Assembly: GCF_023546765.1 (NCBI RefSeq)
Contig: NZ_CP097484.1
Span: 4,248,001-4,312,000, forward strand
DNA length: 64,000 nt
Direction: 5' to 3'
From: Methylobacterium tardum
Lineage (GTDB): Bacteria; Pseudomonadota; Alphaproteobacteria; Rhizobiales; Beijerinckiaceae
Positions within the stretch are counted from its first letter, which is position 1; each line of letters starts with the position of its first letter. Under the pieces are notes generated by a model. That model was given only the letters and a program-made list of their open reading frames with translations, made no database searches and had not been told where the DNA came from. The position numbers and the translations under genes were made by a program. Positions 20,015 to 28,293 of the stretch are shown in pieces.

Positions 20015-21121
20015 ATGCTCGCCTACATCCTGCGCCGCATCGGCCTGATGATCCCCACCCTGCTGGGAATCATGCTGATCACCTTCACCATCGTGCAGTT
20101 CGCCCCCGGCGGGCCGGTGGAGCGGGTGCTGTCCCAGCTCCAGGGCCAGCGCGACGGCGCGATGTCGCGCGTGACCGGCGGCTCCGGCGATCTCGGCGGC
20201 GCCGCACGCCCCTCCGGTGGCGGCGGCGAGGCGAGTTCCCGCTACCGCGGCGCGCAAGGGTTGAGCCCGGAATTCATCGCCAAGCTGGAGAAGCAGTTCG
20301 GCTTCGACAGGCCGGCGCCGGAGCGCTTCGCCAAGATGCTCTGGGACTACGTCCGCTTCGATTTCGGCCGCAGCTATTTCCGCGACGTCACCGTCATCCA
20401 GCTGATCAAGGAGCGCCTGCCGGTCTCGATCTCGCTGGGCCTGTGGATGACGCTCCTGTCCTACGCGATCTCGATCCCGCTCGGCATCCGCAAGGCCGTG
20501 AAGGACGGCGAGCGCTTCGACCGCTGGACCTCATTCGTGGTGATCATCGGCTACGCGATCCCGGGCTTCATGTTCGGGCTGATGCTGATCATCCTGTTCG
20601 CCGGCGGCTCATTCTACCAGTGGTTCCCGCTGCGCGGCCTGACCAGCGAGGGCTGGGAGGGATTCTCCACCTGGCACAAGGTCACCGACTACGCGTGGCA
20701 CATGGTGCTGCCGCTGACCGCGCTCGTGATCGGCGCCTTCGCGACCTCGACCCTGCTCACCAAGAACTCGTTCCTCGGCGAGATCCGCAAGCAGTACGTG
20801 CTGACCGCCCGCATGAAGGGCCTCTCCGAGCGGCGCGTGCTCTACGGCCACGTCTTCCGCAACGCCATGCTGATCGTGATCGCGGGCTTTCCCGGGGCCT
20901 TCATCTCGGCCTTCTTCACCGGTTCGCTGCTGATCGAGACGATCTTCTCCCTCGACGGCCTCGGCGAGCTGTCGTTCCGGGCGATCGTCGGGCGGGATTA
21001 CCCGGTGGTGTTTGCTACCCTCTACATCTTCTCGCTGCTCGGGCTCGCGGTGAACCTGCTCTCGGACCTGATCTACGTCTGGATCGACCCGCGGATCGAC
21101 TTCTCCGCGCGGGCGACCTGA
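20015..21121 (+). CDS. yejB: ABC transporter permease, YejB-type
   Basis: This 368-residue inner-membrane permease of a peptide ABC importer begins with the family N-terminus MLAYILRRIGLMIPTLLGIM, then TFTIVQFAPGGPVERVL. It has six predicted helices and the EAA-like loop (KQYVLTARMKGLSERRVLYGHVFRNA) that contacts the ATPase. The periplasmic insertion after the first helix is long, typical of YejB. GGGAG lies seven bases before the ATG. The companion permease YejE and ATPase YejF, usually next in the operon, are absent: the next gene is convergent and only nine bases away. Confidence 0.92.
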   Translation: MLAYILRRIGLMIPTLLGIMLITFTIVQFAPGGPVERVLSQLQGQRDGAMSRVTGGSGDLGGAARPSGGGGEASSRYRGAQGLSPEFIAKLEKQFGFDRPAPERFAKMLWDYVRFDFGRSYFRDVTVIQLIKERLPVSISLGLWMTLLSYAISIPLGIRKAVKDGERFDRWTSFVVIIGYAIPGFMFGLMLIILFAGGSFYQWFPLRGLTSEGWEGFSTWHKVTDYAWHMVLPLTALVIGAFATSTLLTKNSFLGEIRKQYVLTARMKGLSERRVLYGHVFRNAMLIVIAGFPGAFISAFFTGSLLIETIFSLDGLGELSFRAIVGRDYPVVFATLYIFSLLGLAVNLLSDLIYVWIDPRIDFSARAT

Positions 21122-21129
21122 CGGCCGCG

Positions 21130-21741
21130 TCAGGACAGCGGCGAGCCCGGATCCGGCAGCGCGATGGTCGAGGTCGCCTCCGCGATCTGGTCCGGCCCGC
21201 CTTTCGGCGGCCAGACGCCGGAGGCGTAGGCGGCCGCGCGCAGGGTCGCGCGCTCCTCCAGGCTGGAGAAGGCCCAGATGTGCGTGATCCGCGAGGGTCC
21301 GTCGAGGGCGTAGAGGTTGGTGACGAGGTGTTCGGTGTAGGTCCTGGCCGGCGCGATCGCCGCCTCCCAGGCCGCCAGGGTCGGCGCCAGCCCGCCGGGC
21401 CTCAGCCGGTAGGTGCGGATCTCGTAGACGCCGCCGCGCGACCCGGTCCGCAGCGGCGGCAGGAACGGGAACGGCGCGTAGCTGTCCAGGGTGAGAGCCG
21501 TGAGCAGATCGCCGGCGTTGAACGGCGCCGCGCTCATCAGGGCGCGCCGCCGCTCCGCCGTCATCGCCTCGGGCGTGTCGAAGCCGCGCAGGACGAGAAC
21601 CTGCCCGAGGGTGCCGATCTCGGTCCGCCAGCAGCCAAGCAGCGTCCCGGTCTGCGCCTCGGCGACCCAGGCCCGCGCCCGTTCGCAGACAGGGCCGGCG
21701 GCGAGAAGCGGACAGGACAGGGTCGTAAATTCGTAGAGCAT
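21130..21741 (-). CDS. NIPSNAP family protein
   Basis: This 203-residue protein starts at the ATG at 21741 (MLYEFTTLSCP). The frame is open 25 codons further upstream, but that part overlaps a repeat-like spacer and is not family-like. It contains two ferredoxin-like alpha/beta repeats; the second opens with GVYEIRTYRLRPGG, the hallmark of NIPSNAP (PF07978) domains, followed by a helix and HIWAFSSLEERATLRA. NIPSNAP proteins are dimeric alpha/beta barrels of unclear function, sometimes in metabolite degradation. It is convergent with yejB and divergent from nothing closely coupled. Confidence 0.82.
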   Translation of the reverse strand: MLYEFTTLSCPLLAAGPVCERARAWVAEAQTGTLLGCWRTEIGTLGQVLVLRGFDTPEAMTAERRRALMSAAPFNAGDLLTALTLDSYAPFPFLPPLRTGSRGGVYEIRTYRLRPGGLAPTLAAWEAAIAPARTYTEHLVTNLYALDGPSRITHIWAFSSLEERATLRAAAYASGVWPPKGGPDQIAEATSTIALPDPGSPLS

Positions 21742-21860
21742 GGACTGAGTCCGCCTTCCGTGGGCGCCCGCTCCGTCATCACGCGCGAAGCGAAGCAAGG
21801 ACAGCACTGCGGGCATCGACGGCCAAGATCGTAACGTCCCACCGTCGAAGCGGGATCACA

Positions 21861-22658
21861 TCACGCGCCGGGCCCATCCAGAACCCGCGCCACCGTCAGG
21901 CGCAGGGCCTGAGCGCTCCGGTAGCCCACCGCCGCCGCTACGGCCCTGGGCGAGCGCCCCTCGGCCTCCAGCGCCAGGGCGCGGATCACCCGGGCGCGCG
22001 CCCGCCAGTCGCCGAAGCTCAGGCCCGTCTCCGCCCGGAAGCCGCGGGTCAGCGTGCGCCGGCTCGCCCCGGCGCGGTCCGCCCAGGCGTCGAGATCCGC
22101 CTCCGAGGCCGGATCCTCGATCAGCCCGAAACAGACCCGGCGCAGGCGCGGATCGCGGGGCAGCGGCAGGACGAGCGGCGTCGCGGGCGCCCGGCCGATC
22201 TCGTCAAGCACCAGGGCGGCGAGATGGCCGCCGCGCCCGTCCTCCTCGTACAGCACCGGCTCCGCCGCCAGGGCCGTCAGCGCCGCGGCCAGGAGCGGCG
22301 AGACCGCGATCACCCGGCAGCCTGCCGGAAAGCCCGTGACCGCGGCCGGATCGAGATAGGCCGAGCACATCGCCACCGCGCCGTGGGTCGCCACCGCGTG
22401 CGGCAGGCGCGGCGGGATCCACAGGGCGTGCCCCTCGGGCACGACCCAGGTTCCGTCCTCGGCCGACGCCATCATCAGGCCGGCGGTGGCGTAGAGGAGC
22501 TGCGCGCGCGGATGGAAGTGGCGATCGAGGACCATCCCGGCCGCGTAGGCCTTGGGCATCACTGCGACCGCGCGCGGCACGTCCTGATAGTCGGCCGCGT
22601 TCGTGGACCGCGCTGGCCGCGCGGCGTCACCCGGCAAGAATAGCCCGTTCGCATACAT
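21861..22658 (-). CDS. AraC-family transcriptional regulator
   Basis: This 265-residue regulator has an N-terminal cupin-like ligand domain (HFHPRAQLLYATAGLMMASAEDG, then WIPPRLPHAV) and a C-terminal pair of helix-turn-helix motifs over roughly residues 190-262 (ASRRTLTRGFRAETGLSFGDWR, SPRAVAAAVGYRSAQALRL; only short pieces quoted from each). This domain order is that of the AraC/ThcR-type regulators of efflux and catabolism. It is transcribed divergently from the MFS transporter gene 62 bases away, so it most likely controls that gene and itself. The inducer is unknown. Confidence 0.87.
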   Translation of the reverse strand: MYANGLFLPGDAARPARSTNAADYQDVPRAVAVMPKAYAAGMVLDRHFHPRAQLLYATAGLMMASAEDGTWVVPEGHALWIPPRLPHAVATHGAVAMCSAYLDPAAVTGFPAGCRVIAVSPLLAAALTALAAEPVLYEEDGRGGHLAALVLDEIGRAPATPLVLPLPRDPRLRRVCFGLIEDPASEADLDAWADRAGASRRTLTRGFRAETGLSFGDWRARARVIRALALEAEGRSPRAVAAAVGYRSAQALRLTVARVLDGPGA

Positions 22659-22720
22659 ACTCGGCCCGACACCTCCATCGGGTCAGGCTATCAGGACCAG
22701 ATCCCGGAGGATACGCCGCG
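22659..22720. promoter_or_regulatory. Shared divergent promoter region, AraC regulator / MFS transporter
   Basis: This 62-base spacer separates the two divergent starts and must contain overlapping promoters and any AraC operator. CCGGAGGATACGCCG before the MFS start is its ribosome binding site. I cannot define the operator by eye. Confidence 0.4.
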
Positions 22721-23917
22721 ATGGATTCGGACACGCTGTCTCGCCGCACCCTGCGCTTCGTCAACGTCGCGCACGCCCTCGATCACTTCGTGCTGCTGAT
22801 CTACCCGACCGCGGTCATCGCCATCGCGGCCCAGACCGGGCTCGGCTACGGCGAGCTGATCGGGCTCGCGACCGGCGCCTTCGTGGCCTTCGGCCTGTGC
22901 TCCCTGCCGATGGGCTCGCTGGCCGACCGGTTCGGGCGCCGCAACATGCTGGCGGTGTTCTTCTTCGGCTACGGCCTGTCCTGCCTCGGCGTGGCGAGCG
23001 CCTCGACGCCGCTCGGCTTCGCCCTCTGGCTCTGCGTGCTCGGCCTGGCCTCGGCGATCTACCACCCGGTCGGCTCGGCCATGCTGGTGACCCATGCCCG
23101 CCGGCTCGGGCGCGACCTCGGCATCAACGGCGTCTGGGGCAATTTCGGCGCGGCCTCGGCCTCCGGCCTCACCGCGCTGCTCGCCGCCACGATCAGCTGG
23201 CGCGCGGCCTTCGTGGTGCCGGGCCTCGTCTGCCTCGCCTGCGGGGCCGCCTTCCTGGCGCTGGTGCCGGGCGACGGCGAGGCTTCGGGCAAGAAGGCCG
23301 GCGGCGCCGCGGTGATCCCGGTGACCCGGCCCTGGGCGCTGATGGCGATGTTCGGCCTGTCGATCTTCGCGGGCGGCCTGACCTTCAACCTGACGACGAT
23401 CAGCCTGCCCAAGGTGATCGGCGAGGGCGTCGGCCACGCGCTGCCCCTGGCGCTCACCGGCTCGCTCGCCACCGGCGTGTTCCTGTTCGGCGCCCTGATG
23501 CAGCTCGCCATGGGCCGTCTGATCGACCGCTACAGCCTGCCCGCCCTGTTCGTGGCGCTCTCGGTGCTGCAGCCGCTGGGCCTCGGGATCGCGGCCCTAA
23601 GCACCGGTGTGCCCCTGCTCGTCGGCCTCGTGCTGGCCATGACGGCGATCTACGGGCAGGTGGTGATCAATGACGCGATGATCGCCCGCTACGTGCCCCC
23701 CGCCTACCGCGCCCGGGCCTACAGCGTGCGCTACTTCGTGGGCTTCACGGCGAGCGGATTCGTGGTTCCGGCCATCGCGCTCCTGCACGAGCGCGGCGGC
23801 TTCGGGCTGGTGCTCGGCGTCGCCTCCGCCTGCGGCGCGGTGATCTGGCTCTCGGCTCTCGGCTTCCTCAGGCTGACACAGGGCGGCGCGCGGCCCGCCC
23901 TCGCCGCAGCGGAGTAG
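22721..23917 (+). CDS. MFS transporter
   Basis: This 398-residue inner-membrane transporter of the major facilitator superfamily has 12 predicted helices. The conserved motif A between helices 2 and 3 is GSLADRFGRRNMLAV, and the second-half counterpart is GRLIDRYSLPALFV. The N-terminus NVAHALDHFVLLIYPTAVIAI is like that of the FsmR/YfcJ-type efflux and sugar-exporter relatives. The divergent AraC gene suggests substrate-induced expression. The substrate cannot be read from sequence; efflux of a small molecule is the likely role. Confidence 0.88.
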   Translation: MDSDTLSRRTLRFVNVAHALDHFVLLIYPTAVIAIAAQTGLGYGELIGLATGAFVAFGLCSLPMGSLADRFGRRNMLAVFFFGYGLSCLGVASASTPLGFALWLCVLGLASAIYHPVGSAMLVTHARRLGRDLGINGVWGNFGAASASGLTALLAATISWRAAFVVPGLVCLACGAAFLALVPGDGEASGKKAGGAAVIPVTRPWALMAMFGLSIFAGGLTFNLTTISLPKVIGEGVGHALPLALTGSLATGVFLFGALMQLAMGRLIDRYSLPALFVALSVLQPLGLGIAALSTGVPLLVGLVLAMTAIYGQVVINDAMIARYVPPAYRARAYSVRYFVGFTASGFVVPAIALLHERGGFGLVLGVASACGAVIWLSALGFLRLTQGGARPALAAAE

Positions 23918-23992
23918 CGGGACTGTTTGCGGCCCTGGGCGGACGCTGCTACGCGGCCCTCGTCCGACCCGTGAGCCCCTTGTGACCCCGCC

Positions 23993-24505
23993 GTGACCCC
24001 CCTGTCCCTCGTCATCCGGCCCGAGCGGCCGGAGGATGCTCCCGCCATCGAGCGGCTCCAGGCCCGGGCCTTCGGCCCCGGCCGGTTTGCCCGCACCGCG
24101 TACCGCCTGCGCGAGGGCGCGGCCGAGCGGATCGACCTCGGCGTCACCGCCTCCGTGGGCAGCTTTCTCGTCGGCTCGGTGCGGATGGGGCCGGTCCGGA
24201 CCGGAACGACGCCGTTCGTGATGCTCGGACCTCTCGCCGTCGACCCGAGCTTCGAGGGACGCGGGATCGGCGGCACCCTGACCCGCGCGGCGATCGAGGC
24301 GGCGCGGGAGGCGGGCGAAGGCCTCGTGATCCTGGTGGGCGATGCCCCCTACTACTCCCGCTTCGGGTTCACCCCCGTGCCCCCGGGGCACATCACCCTG
24401 CCGGGACCGGTCGATCCGACGCGGCTCCTGTGGCTGGAGCTGGCGGCGGGTTTTCGCGACCGGGTCGCCGGTCTGGTGGAAGCGGTGCCGGCGTCGGACG
24501 TATAG
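23993..24505 (+). CDS. GNAT family N-acetyltransferase
   Basis: This 170-residue protein carries a single GNAT domain. The acetyl-CoA pyrophosphate-binding motif A is PLAVDPSFEGRGIGGTLTRA (R/Q-x-x-G-x-G/A present as RGIGG), followed by the beta-5/alpha-4 part ILVGDAPYYSRFGFTP, which is the YhbS-type signature. The substrate is unknown; YhbS-like enzymes acetylate small amines or, rarely, proteins. The start is GTG at 23993. The gene follows the MFS gene by 75 bases on the same strand and ends at a strong terminator hairpin. Confidence 0.87.
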   Translation: MTPLSLVIRPERPEDAPAIERLQARAFGPGRFARTAYRLREGAAERIDLGVTASVGSFLVGSVRMGPVRTGTTPFVMLGPLAVDPSFEGRGIGGTLTRAAIEAAREAGEGLVILVGDAPYYSRFGFTPVPPGHITLPGPVDPTRLLWLELAAGFRDRVAGLVEAVPASDV

Positions 24506-24508
24506 GGT

Positions 24509-24533
24509 CCGCCCGGCCTGAGAGGCCGGGCGG
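24509..24533. terminator. Bidirectional terminator hairpin
   Basis: CCGCCCGGCCT and AGGCCGGGCGG form a perfect 11-bp stem with a GAG loop, four bases after the GNAT stop and 18 bases before the end of the convergent small secreted-protein gene. No T tract follows on either strand, so it may act mainly as a 3' stabilising structure. Confidence 0.7.
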
Positions 24534-24551
24534 CGTTGAAGCGTGACGCTG

Positions 24552-24821
24552 TCAGCGGTGGGTGCCGGTTCCGCTGGTGCCGGACGTCCCGGAAGTCCCG
24601 GTGGCCGAGCCGCCCGTGCGGGAGGTCGAGCCGGTCGAGTCCGAGGTGCCGGACTTCATCTCATGACCGGGCGCGTAACCGGAGGCGCCGGGGCTTCCGG
24701 CCTTGCTGCCGCGATCCTGCATCTCGTGACCGGGCGTCCGGGACGAGGCCCCCTGCTCTGCCGCGAAGGCGGTGCCGCCGAGGGCCAGGGTGGCCAGGAC
24801 GATGATGGGCAAGCGCTGCAT
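24552..24821 (-). CDS. Small secreted Gly/Ser/Thr-rich protein with two PGHEM repeats
   Basis: This 89-residue protein has a clear Sec signal peptide (MQRLPIIVLATLALGGTAFA, cut before AEQG). The mature part has two copies of a PGHEM motif (RTPGHEMQDRGSKAG and YAPGHEMKSG) and a C-terminal run of SGTSGT units ending in His-Arg. It is disordered and low in hydrophobic residues, so it is periplasmic or exported. AGGAGGAGATACGCC precedes the ATG, which strongly supports translation. I do not recognise a family. Similar small PGHEM proteins are, to my recollection, widespread in Methylobacterium as hypotheticals. Confidence 0.75.
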   Translation of the reverse strand: MQRLPIIVLATLALGGTAFAAEQGASSRTPGHEMQDRGSKAGSPGASGYAPGHEMKSGTSDSTGSTSRTGGSATGTSGTSGTSGTGTHR

Positions 24822-24893
24822 GGCGTATCTCCTCCTGTTGGGGCCTCGTAATGCCGGACCCGCCCGGACCGTTCCGAAACGGTCGGCCGGGCC

Positions 24894-26075
24894 TCATGCC
24901 CGCCGGAGGGCCAGCCCGGCGATCAGCCCGGCCGAGAGGAGCGCCAGCGCGACGGGCGTCGCCGAGGTGGCGGGCCAGGCGGAGGCCGCGGCCGTGAACA
25001 GCGCCCCGAAGGTCATCTGGGTGAAGCCGTAGAGGCTGGAGGCCGAGCCGGCCGCGTGCGGATCGACATTCATCAGACCGGCCACCGCGTTCGGGCTGAG
25101 CAGACCGACGCCGACCGCGTAGGCGAACAGCGGCACGATCAGGCTGACGACGCCGAGCATCCCGATCCGGTCGACCACCAGCAGCGACAGCGCCGCCGCG
25201 ATGCAGAGAAGGTTGCCGCTCCGCGCGGCCTTGCGGATCGGCACGCGGGCGGCGAGGCGGCTCGCCAGGACCGCACCGCCGACCATGCCGAACACCACGA
25301 TCAGGCAATCGAACCCGACCTCCTGCGACGAGCGCCCGAGCCGGTCCACGAGCAGGAACGGCGCCACCGCCAGGAAGGCGTAGAGACTGGTGCCACCACA
25401 GGCGCCCGCAACCAGGTAGGCCCGGAACACCGGAATCCGCACGAGCCGCAGATAGCCGGCGAGCACGGCGACGAAGCCCGGCAACGCCACCTTGTGGCGG
25501 TTGGTCTCGGGCAGGGTGAACACCACCAGGGCGCCCAGCACGGCCACCAGGCCGGCGAGCACCACGAACACGGCGCGCCAGCCGAAAGCCTCGTTCACCA
25601 CGCCCCCGATCGCCGGCGCCAGCGCCGGCGTGAGCGTCATCGCGGTCGTCAGGATCGCGAGCTTGCGGGCCGCATCCTCGCGGGTCGAGACGTCCCGCAC
25701 CATGGCGCGGCCGATCACCAGGGAGCCGCAGGCGCCGAGCGATTGCAGGACGCGGGCGACCAGCAGGGTGCCGATGTTCGGCGCCGGGATCGCGAGCAGC
25801 AGCCCGATGAGATAGAGGCCGAGCCCGCCGATCAGGATCGGCCGCCTTCCGTACCGGTCCGAGAGCGGGCCGTAGAGCAGCTGACCGCCCGCGAGACCGA
25901 TCAGGTAGACGGTGATGGTGAGTTGCGCGCCGGCCGCGTTGGTGCCGAGATCCGCGGCCGCCGCCGCGAGGGCCGGCACGAAGATGTGCAGGGCCACCGT
26001 TCCGGTCATGGTCACGGCGACCAGCAGCGGCAGGGAGGCGCGTCGCTCCCCCGCATCGGGACTTCGCACGGGCAA
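24894..26075 (-). CDS. Multidrug efflux MFS transporter, Bcr/CflA family
   Basis: This 393-residue, 12-helix transporter carries the Bcr/CflA drug-resistance signature: VALHIFVPALAAAAADLGTN at the first helix, LTITVYLIGLAGGQLLYGPL and motif A GPLSDRYGRRPILIGG between helices 2 and 3, and the antiporter motif C region AIGGVVNEAFGWRAVF in helix 5. It exports drugs or other small hydrophobic compounds in exchange for protons. It stands alone, with 72 bases to the small secreted-protein gene downstream. No regulator is adjacent. Confidence 0.9.
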   Translation of the reverse strand: MPVRSPDAGERRASLPLLVAVTMTGTVALHIFVPALAAAAADLGTNAAGAQLTITVYLIGLAGGQLLYGPLSDRYGRRPILIGGLGLYLIGLLLAIPAPNIGTLLVARVLQSLGACGSLVIGRAMVRDVSTREDAARKLAILTTAMTLTPALAPAIGGVVNEAFGWRAVFVVLAGLVAVLGALVVFTLPETNRHKVALPGFVAVLAGYLRLVRIPVFRAYLVAGACGGTSLYAFLAVAPFLLVDRLGRSSQEVGFDCLIVVFGMVGGAVLASRLAARVPIRKAARSGNLLCIAAALSLLVVDRIGMLGVVSLIVPLFAYAVGVGLLSPNAVAGLMNVDPHAAGSASSLYGFTQMTFGALFTAAASAWPATSATPVALALLSAGLIAGLALRRA

Positions 26076-26228
26076 GGCAGTTCCTTCGCGGTTGCCGACC
26101 CGGGCAGATGCCGGGTCGCGGCCGCTTTAAGGCAAAGGCCGGGCCCGGAGCCATGTCATCGGGACGCGCCTGACGCGCAGGGTGTCCGACGGCCGCCGGA
26201 TCCGGGCCGCGTGGCGGCCCGGTCGGCT

Positions 26229-27203
26229 CTACTGCTGCTTGGGCAGCGGCTGCGGCGTCGGCAGCGGCGCGTTCTGGTCCTTGGTCGGGCCGCCGACCTC
26301 GAGGTCCTTCGCCCGCTCGACCGCCTCGGGATTGGCCTGGGCCGGGGGCTCCTTGGCGGCCGGGGACGCGGGCGCCGTGGGCTCGGCGGGGATCACGCTC
26401 GACGGCGTTCCCTGCTGGTCGCCGTCATGGGCGCTGGCCGGGGGCGACGGCGCGTTCCGGTCGCTCGATTCGCTCGGCGCGCGCGGACTGCCGGGGGACT
26501 TCTCCTCGACGGGCTTGGCCGTGCCGGTGTCGGCCGGCTTGGCCGGGCTCTCCTTGCCCTCGGAGGGCTTCGACGCAGCCGGCTTCGCGGCGGACGGCTT
26601 GTCGGCGGCGGGCTTGTCCTCGGGCTTCGCCGCCGCCGGCGCGGCCGCAGGCGCCGCATCGCTCTTCTCGACGGCGGGCAGCGGCTTGGGATCATCCGCG
26701 TTGGACCGCAGGTAGGCGATCACGTTCGCCCGCTCCTGCGGCGAGGCGATGCCGGCGAAGGCCATCTTGGTGCCCTTCGCGTAGCCCTTCGGGTTGGTGA
26801 GGAAGGCGTCGAGATCCGCGTAGGTCCAGGTGCCGCCCTTCTCCTTCAGGGCCGCCGAGTACTCGAAGCCGGGATGGCCGCCCTTCGGCCGCTCGGCGAC
26901 ACCGTAAAGATCCGGGCCGACCTTGTTAGGACCGCCCTTCTCGAAGTTGTGGCAGGCGTGGCAGGCCTTCGTGCCGGCCTCGCCCTTCTCGGCGTTGGCG
27001 CTCGCGAGCCGGACCGCGATGGGCTCGACCTTGGCCTCCGGCGCCGCGGCGGCGGCCTGCGGCTCCGGCTCGGGCAGGTCGTAGCCGGCTTTGCCCGCCG
27101 GCTTCGGATGATAGATCAATTCGGCGACGAAACCCGATCCGGCCGCGAACAGCAGGGCGCCAAGGACGGCCCCCAGGACTTTGTTCACCTCGAACGAGTT
27201 CAT
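26229..27203 (-). CDS. Membrane-anchored c-type cytochrome with long Lys/Pro/Ala tail
   Basis: This 324-residue protein starts at the ATG at 27203 (MNSFEVNKVLGAVLGALLFA). An uncleaved N-terminal helix anchors a CycM/cytochrome c552-like domain in the periplasm: haem site CHACH at residues 81-85, distal Met at 147 (GTKMAFAG), and the usual GPDLYGV and YLR segments. The family carries electrons between the bc1 complex and cytochrome oxidase. Residues about 180-324 are an unusual low-complexity tail of Ala, Pro, Lys, Ser and Glu that is not part of the family fold. It is divergent from kdsB. Confidence 0.9.
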   Translation of the reverse strand: MNSFEVNKVLGAVLGALLFAAGSGFVAELIYHPKPAGKAGYDLPEPEPQAAAAAPEAKVEPIAVRLASANAEKGEAGTKACHACHNFEKGGPNKVGPDLYGVAERPKGGHPGFEYSAALKEKGGTWTYADLDAFLTNPKGYAKGTKMAFAGIASPQERANVIAYLRSNADDPKPLPAVEKSDAAPAAAPAAAKPEDKPAADKPSAAKPAASKPSEGKESPAKPADTGTAKPVEEKSPGSPRAPSESSDRNAPSPPASAHDGDQQGTPSSVIPAEPTAPASPAAKEPPAQANPEAVERAKDLEVGGPTKDQNAPLPTPQPLPKQQ

Positions 27204-27525
27204 GCTCTTCTCGCGACTCGGCCCGGACCGATCGCGCGCCTGACACGGGCGAGCAGGCTCGGACACCGGACATTGGAAGATTTCGAGGTTGCCTTAGCCG
27301 TTCCGGACGGCTCCTGACAATGCCGACGGGCCCATCCGCGGCGCTCCGGCGCAGGATTGTTCCACCGAATTGTCCAGCTTGTCACCCCGCGGCCGCTTTG
27401 CGGCATCTTTTCTCCACGTACCCCGCCCGCCGGCCGCGGGGGACGACAACCGGGGGCGGGCCTGTTAAGCAGCCGGCCGTTTCCCGGCGCGGCCGCCACG
27501 TTGCCGTGCCCAGGTCCGATTTCTC
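27204..27525. promoter_or_regulatory. Divergent intergenic region, cytochrome c / kdsB
   Basis: This 322-base spacer separates the divergent starts. It holds GC-rich inverted segments near 27395-27475 (GGCCGCGGGGGACGACAACC) and a locally less GC-rich stretch around 27355-27420 (TTGTTCCACCGAATTGTCC) where the kdsB promoter may lie. There is no coding frame with a ribosome binding site. Confidence 0.35.
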
Positions 27526-28269
27526 ATGTCCGATCCCCTGGTCCTGATCCCGGCCCGCCTCGCGGCGACCCGCCTGCCGAACAAGCCGCTGGCCGACATC
27601 GCCGGCGAGGCCATGATCGTCCATGTCTGGCGCCGGGCCGTCGAGGCCGGGATCGGCCCCGTGGTGGTGGCCACCGACACCGCCGAGATCGCCAGGACCG
27701 TGGAGGCCGCGGGCGGGCTCGCGGTGATGACCCGGGCCGACCACCCGTCCGGCTCCGACCGGCTCGCGGAGGCGCTGGAGACCGTCGATCCGGAGGGGCG
27801 CCACGACGTGGTCGTCAACGTGCAGGGCGACCTGCCGACCATCGATCCGGCGATCATCGGCGCGGCCGTCATGCCGCTCGCCGACCGGACGGTGGATATT
27901 GTCACGCTGTGCGCCCCGATCACCGATCCGCACGAGGCCGACAACCCGAACGTGGTCAAGCTGGTGGGCCACGCCGTCGGCCCCGGCCGCCTGCGCGCCC
28001 TCTACTTCACCCGCGCCCGCGCCCCCTGGGGCGACGGGCCGCTCTGGCACCATATCGGCCTCTACGCCTACCGGCGCACCGCCCTGACCCGCTTCGTCGC
28101 CCTGCCTCCGGGCGAACTGGAGGTCCGCGAGAAGCTGGAGCAGCTCCGGGCGCTCGAGGCCGGCATGCGCATCGACGCCGCCATCGTCGACGACCTGCCG
28201 CTCGGCGTCGACACCCCCGCCGACCTGGAGCGCGCCCGCGCCCTGCTCCAGGCCCGGCGCCTCAACTGA
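27526..28269 (+). CDS. kdsB: 3-deoxy-manno-octulosonate cytidylyltransferase
   Basis: The enzyme activates KDO as CMP-KDO for lipopolysaccharide inner-core synthesis in the cytoplasm. The 247-residue length is standard. Signatures are the N-terminal nucleotide-binding loop [29 protein letters not shown], the [14 protein letters not shown] segment and [11 protein letters not shown], with the metal-binding Asp of QGD (QGDEP in many homologues; here QGDLP). YFTRARAPW and HIGLYAYRR complete the family pattern. pheA follows 24 bases later on the same strand, so the two are probably co-transcribed. Confidence 0.94.
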   Translation: MSDPLVLIPARLAATRLPNKPLADIAGEAMIVHVWRRAVEAGIGPVVVATDTAEIARTVEAAGGLAVMTRADHPSGSDRLAEALETVDPEGRHDVVVNVQGDLPTIDPAIIGAAVMPLADRTVDIVTLCAPITDPHEADNPNVVKLVGHAVGPGRLRALYFTRARAPWGDGPLWHHIGLYAYRRTALTRFVALPPGELEVREKLEQLRALEAGMRIDAAIVDDLPLGVDTPADLERARALLQARRLN

Positions 28270-28293
28270 ACGCGCGCCCGAAACCTCGCCGCC

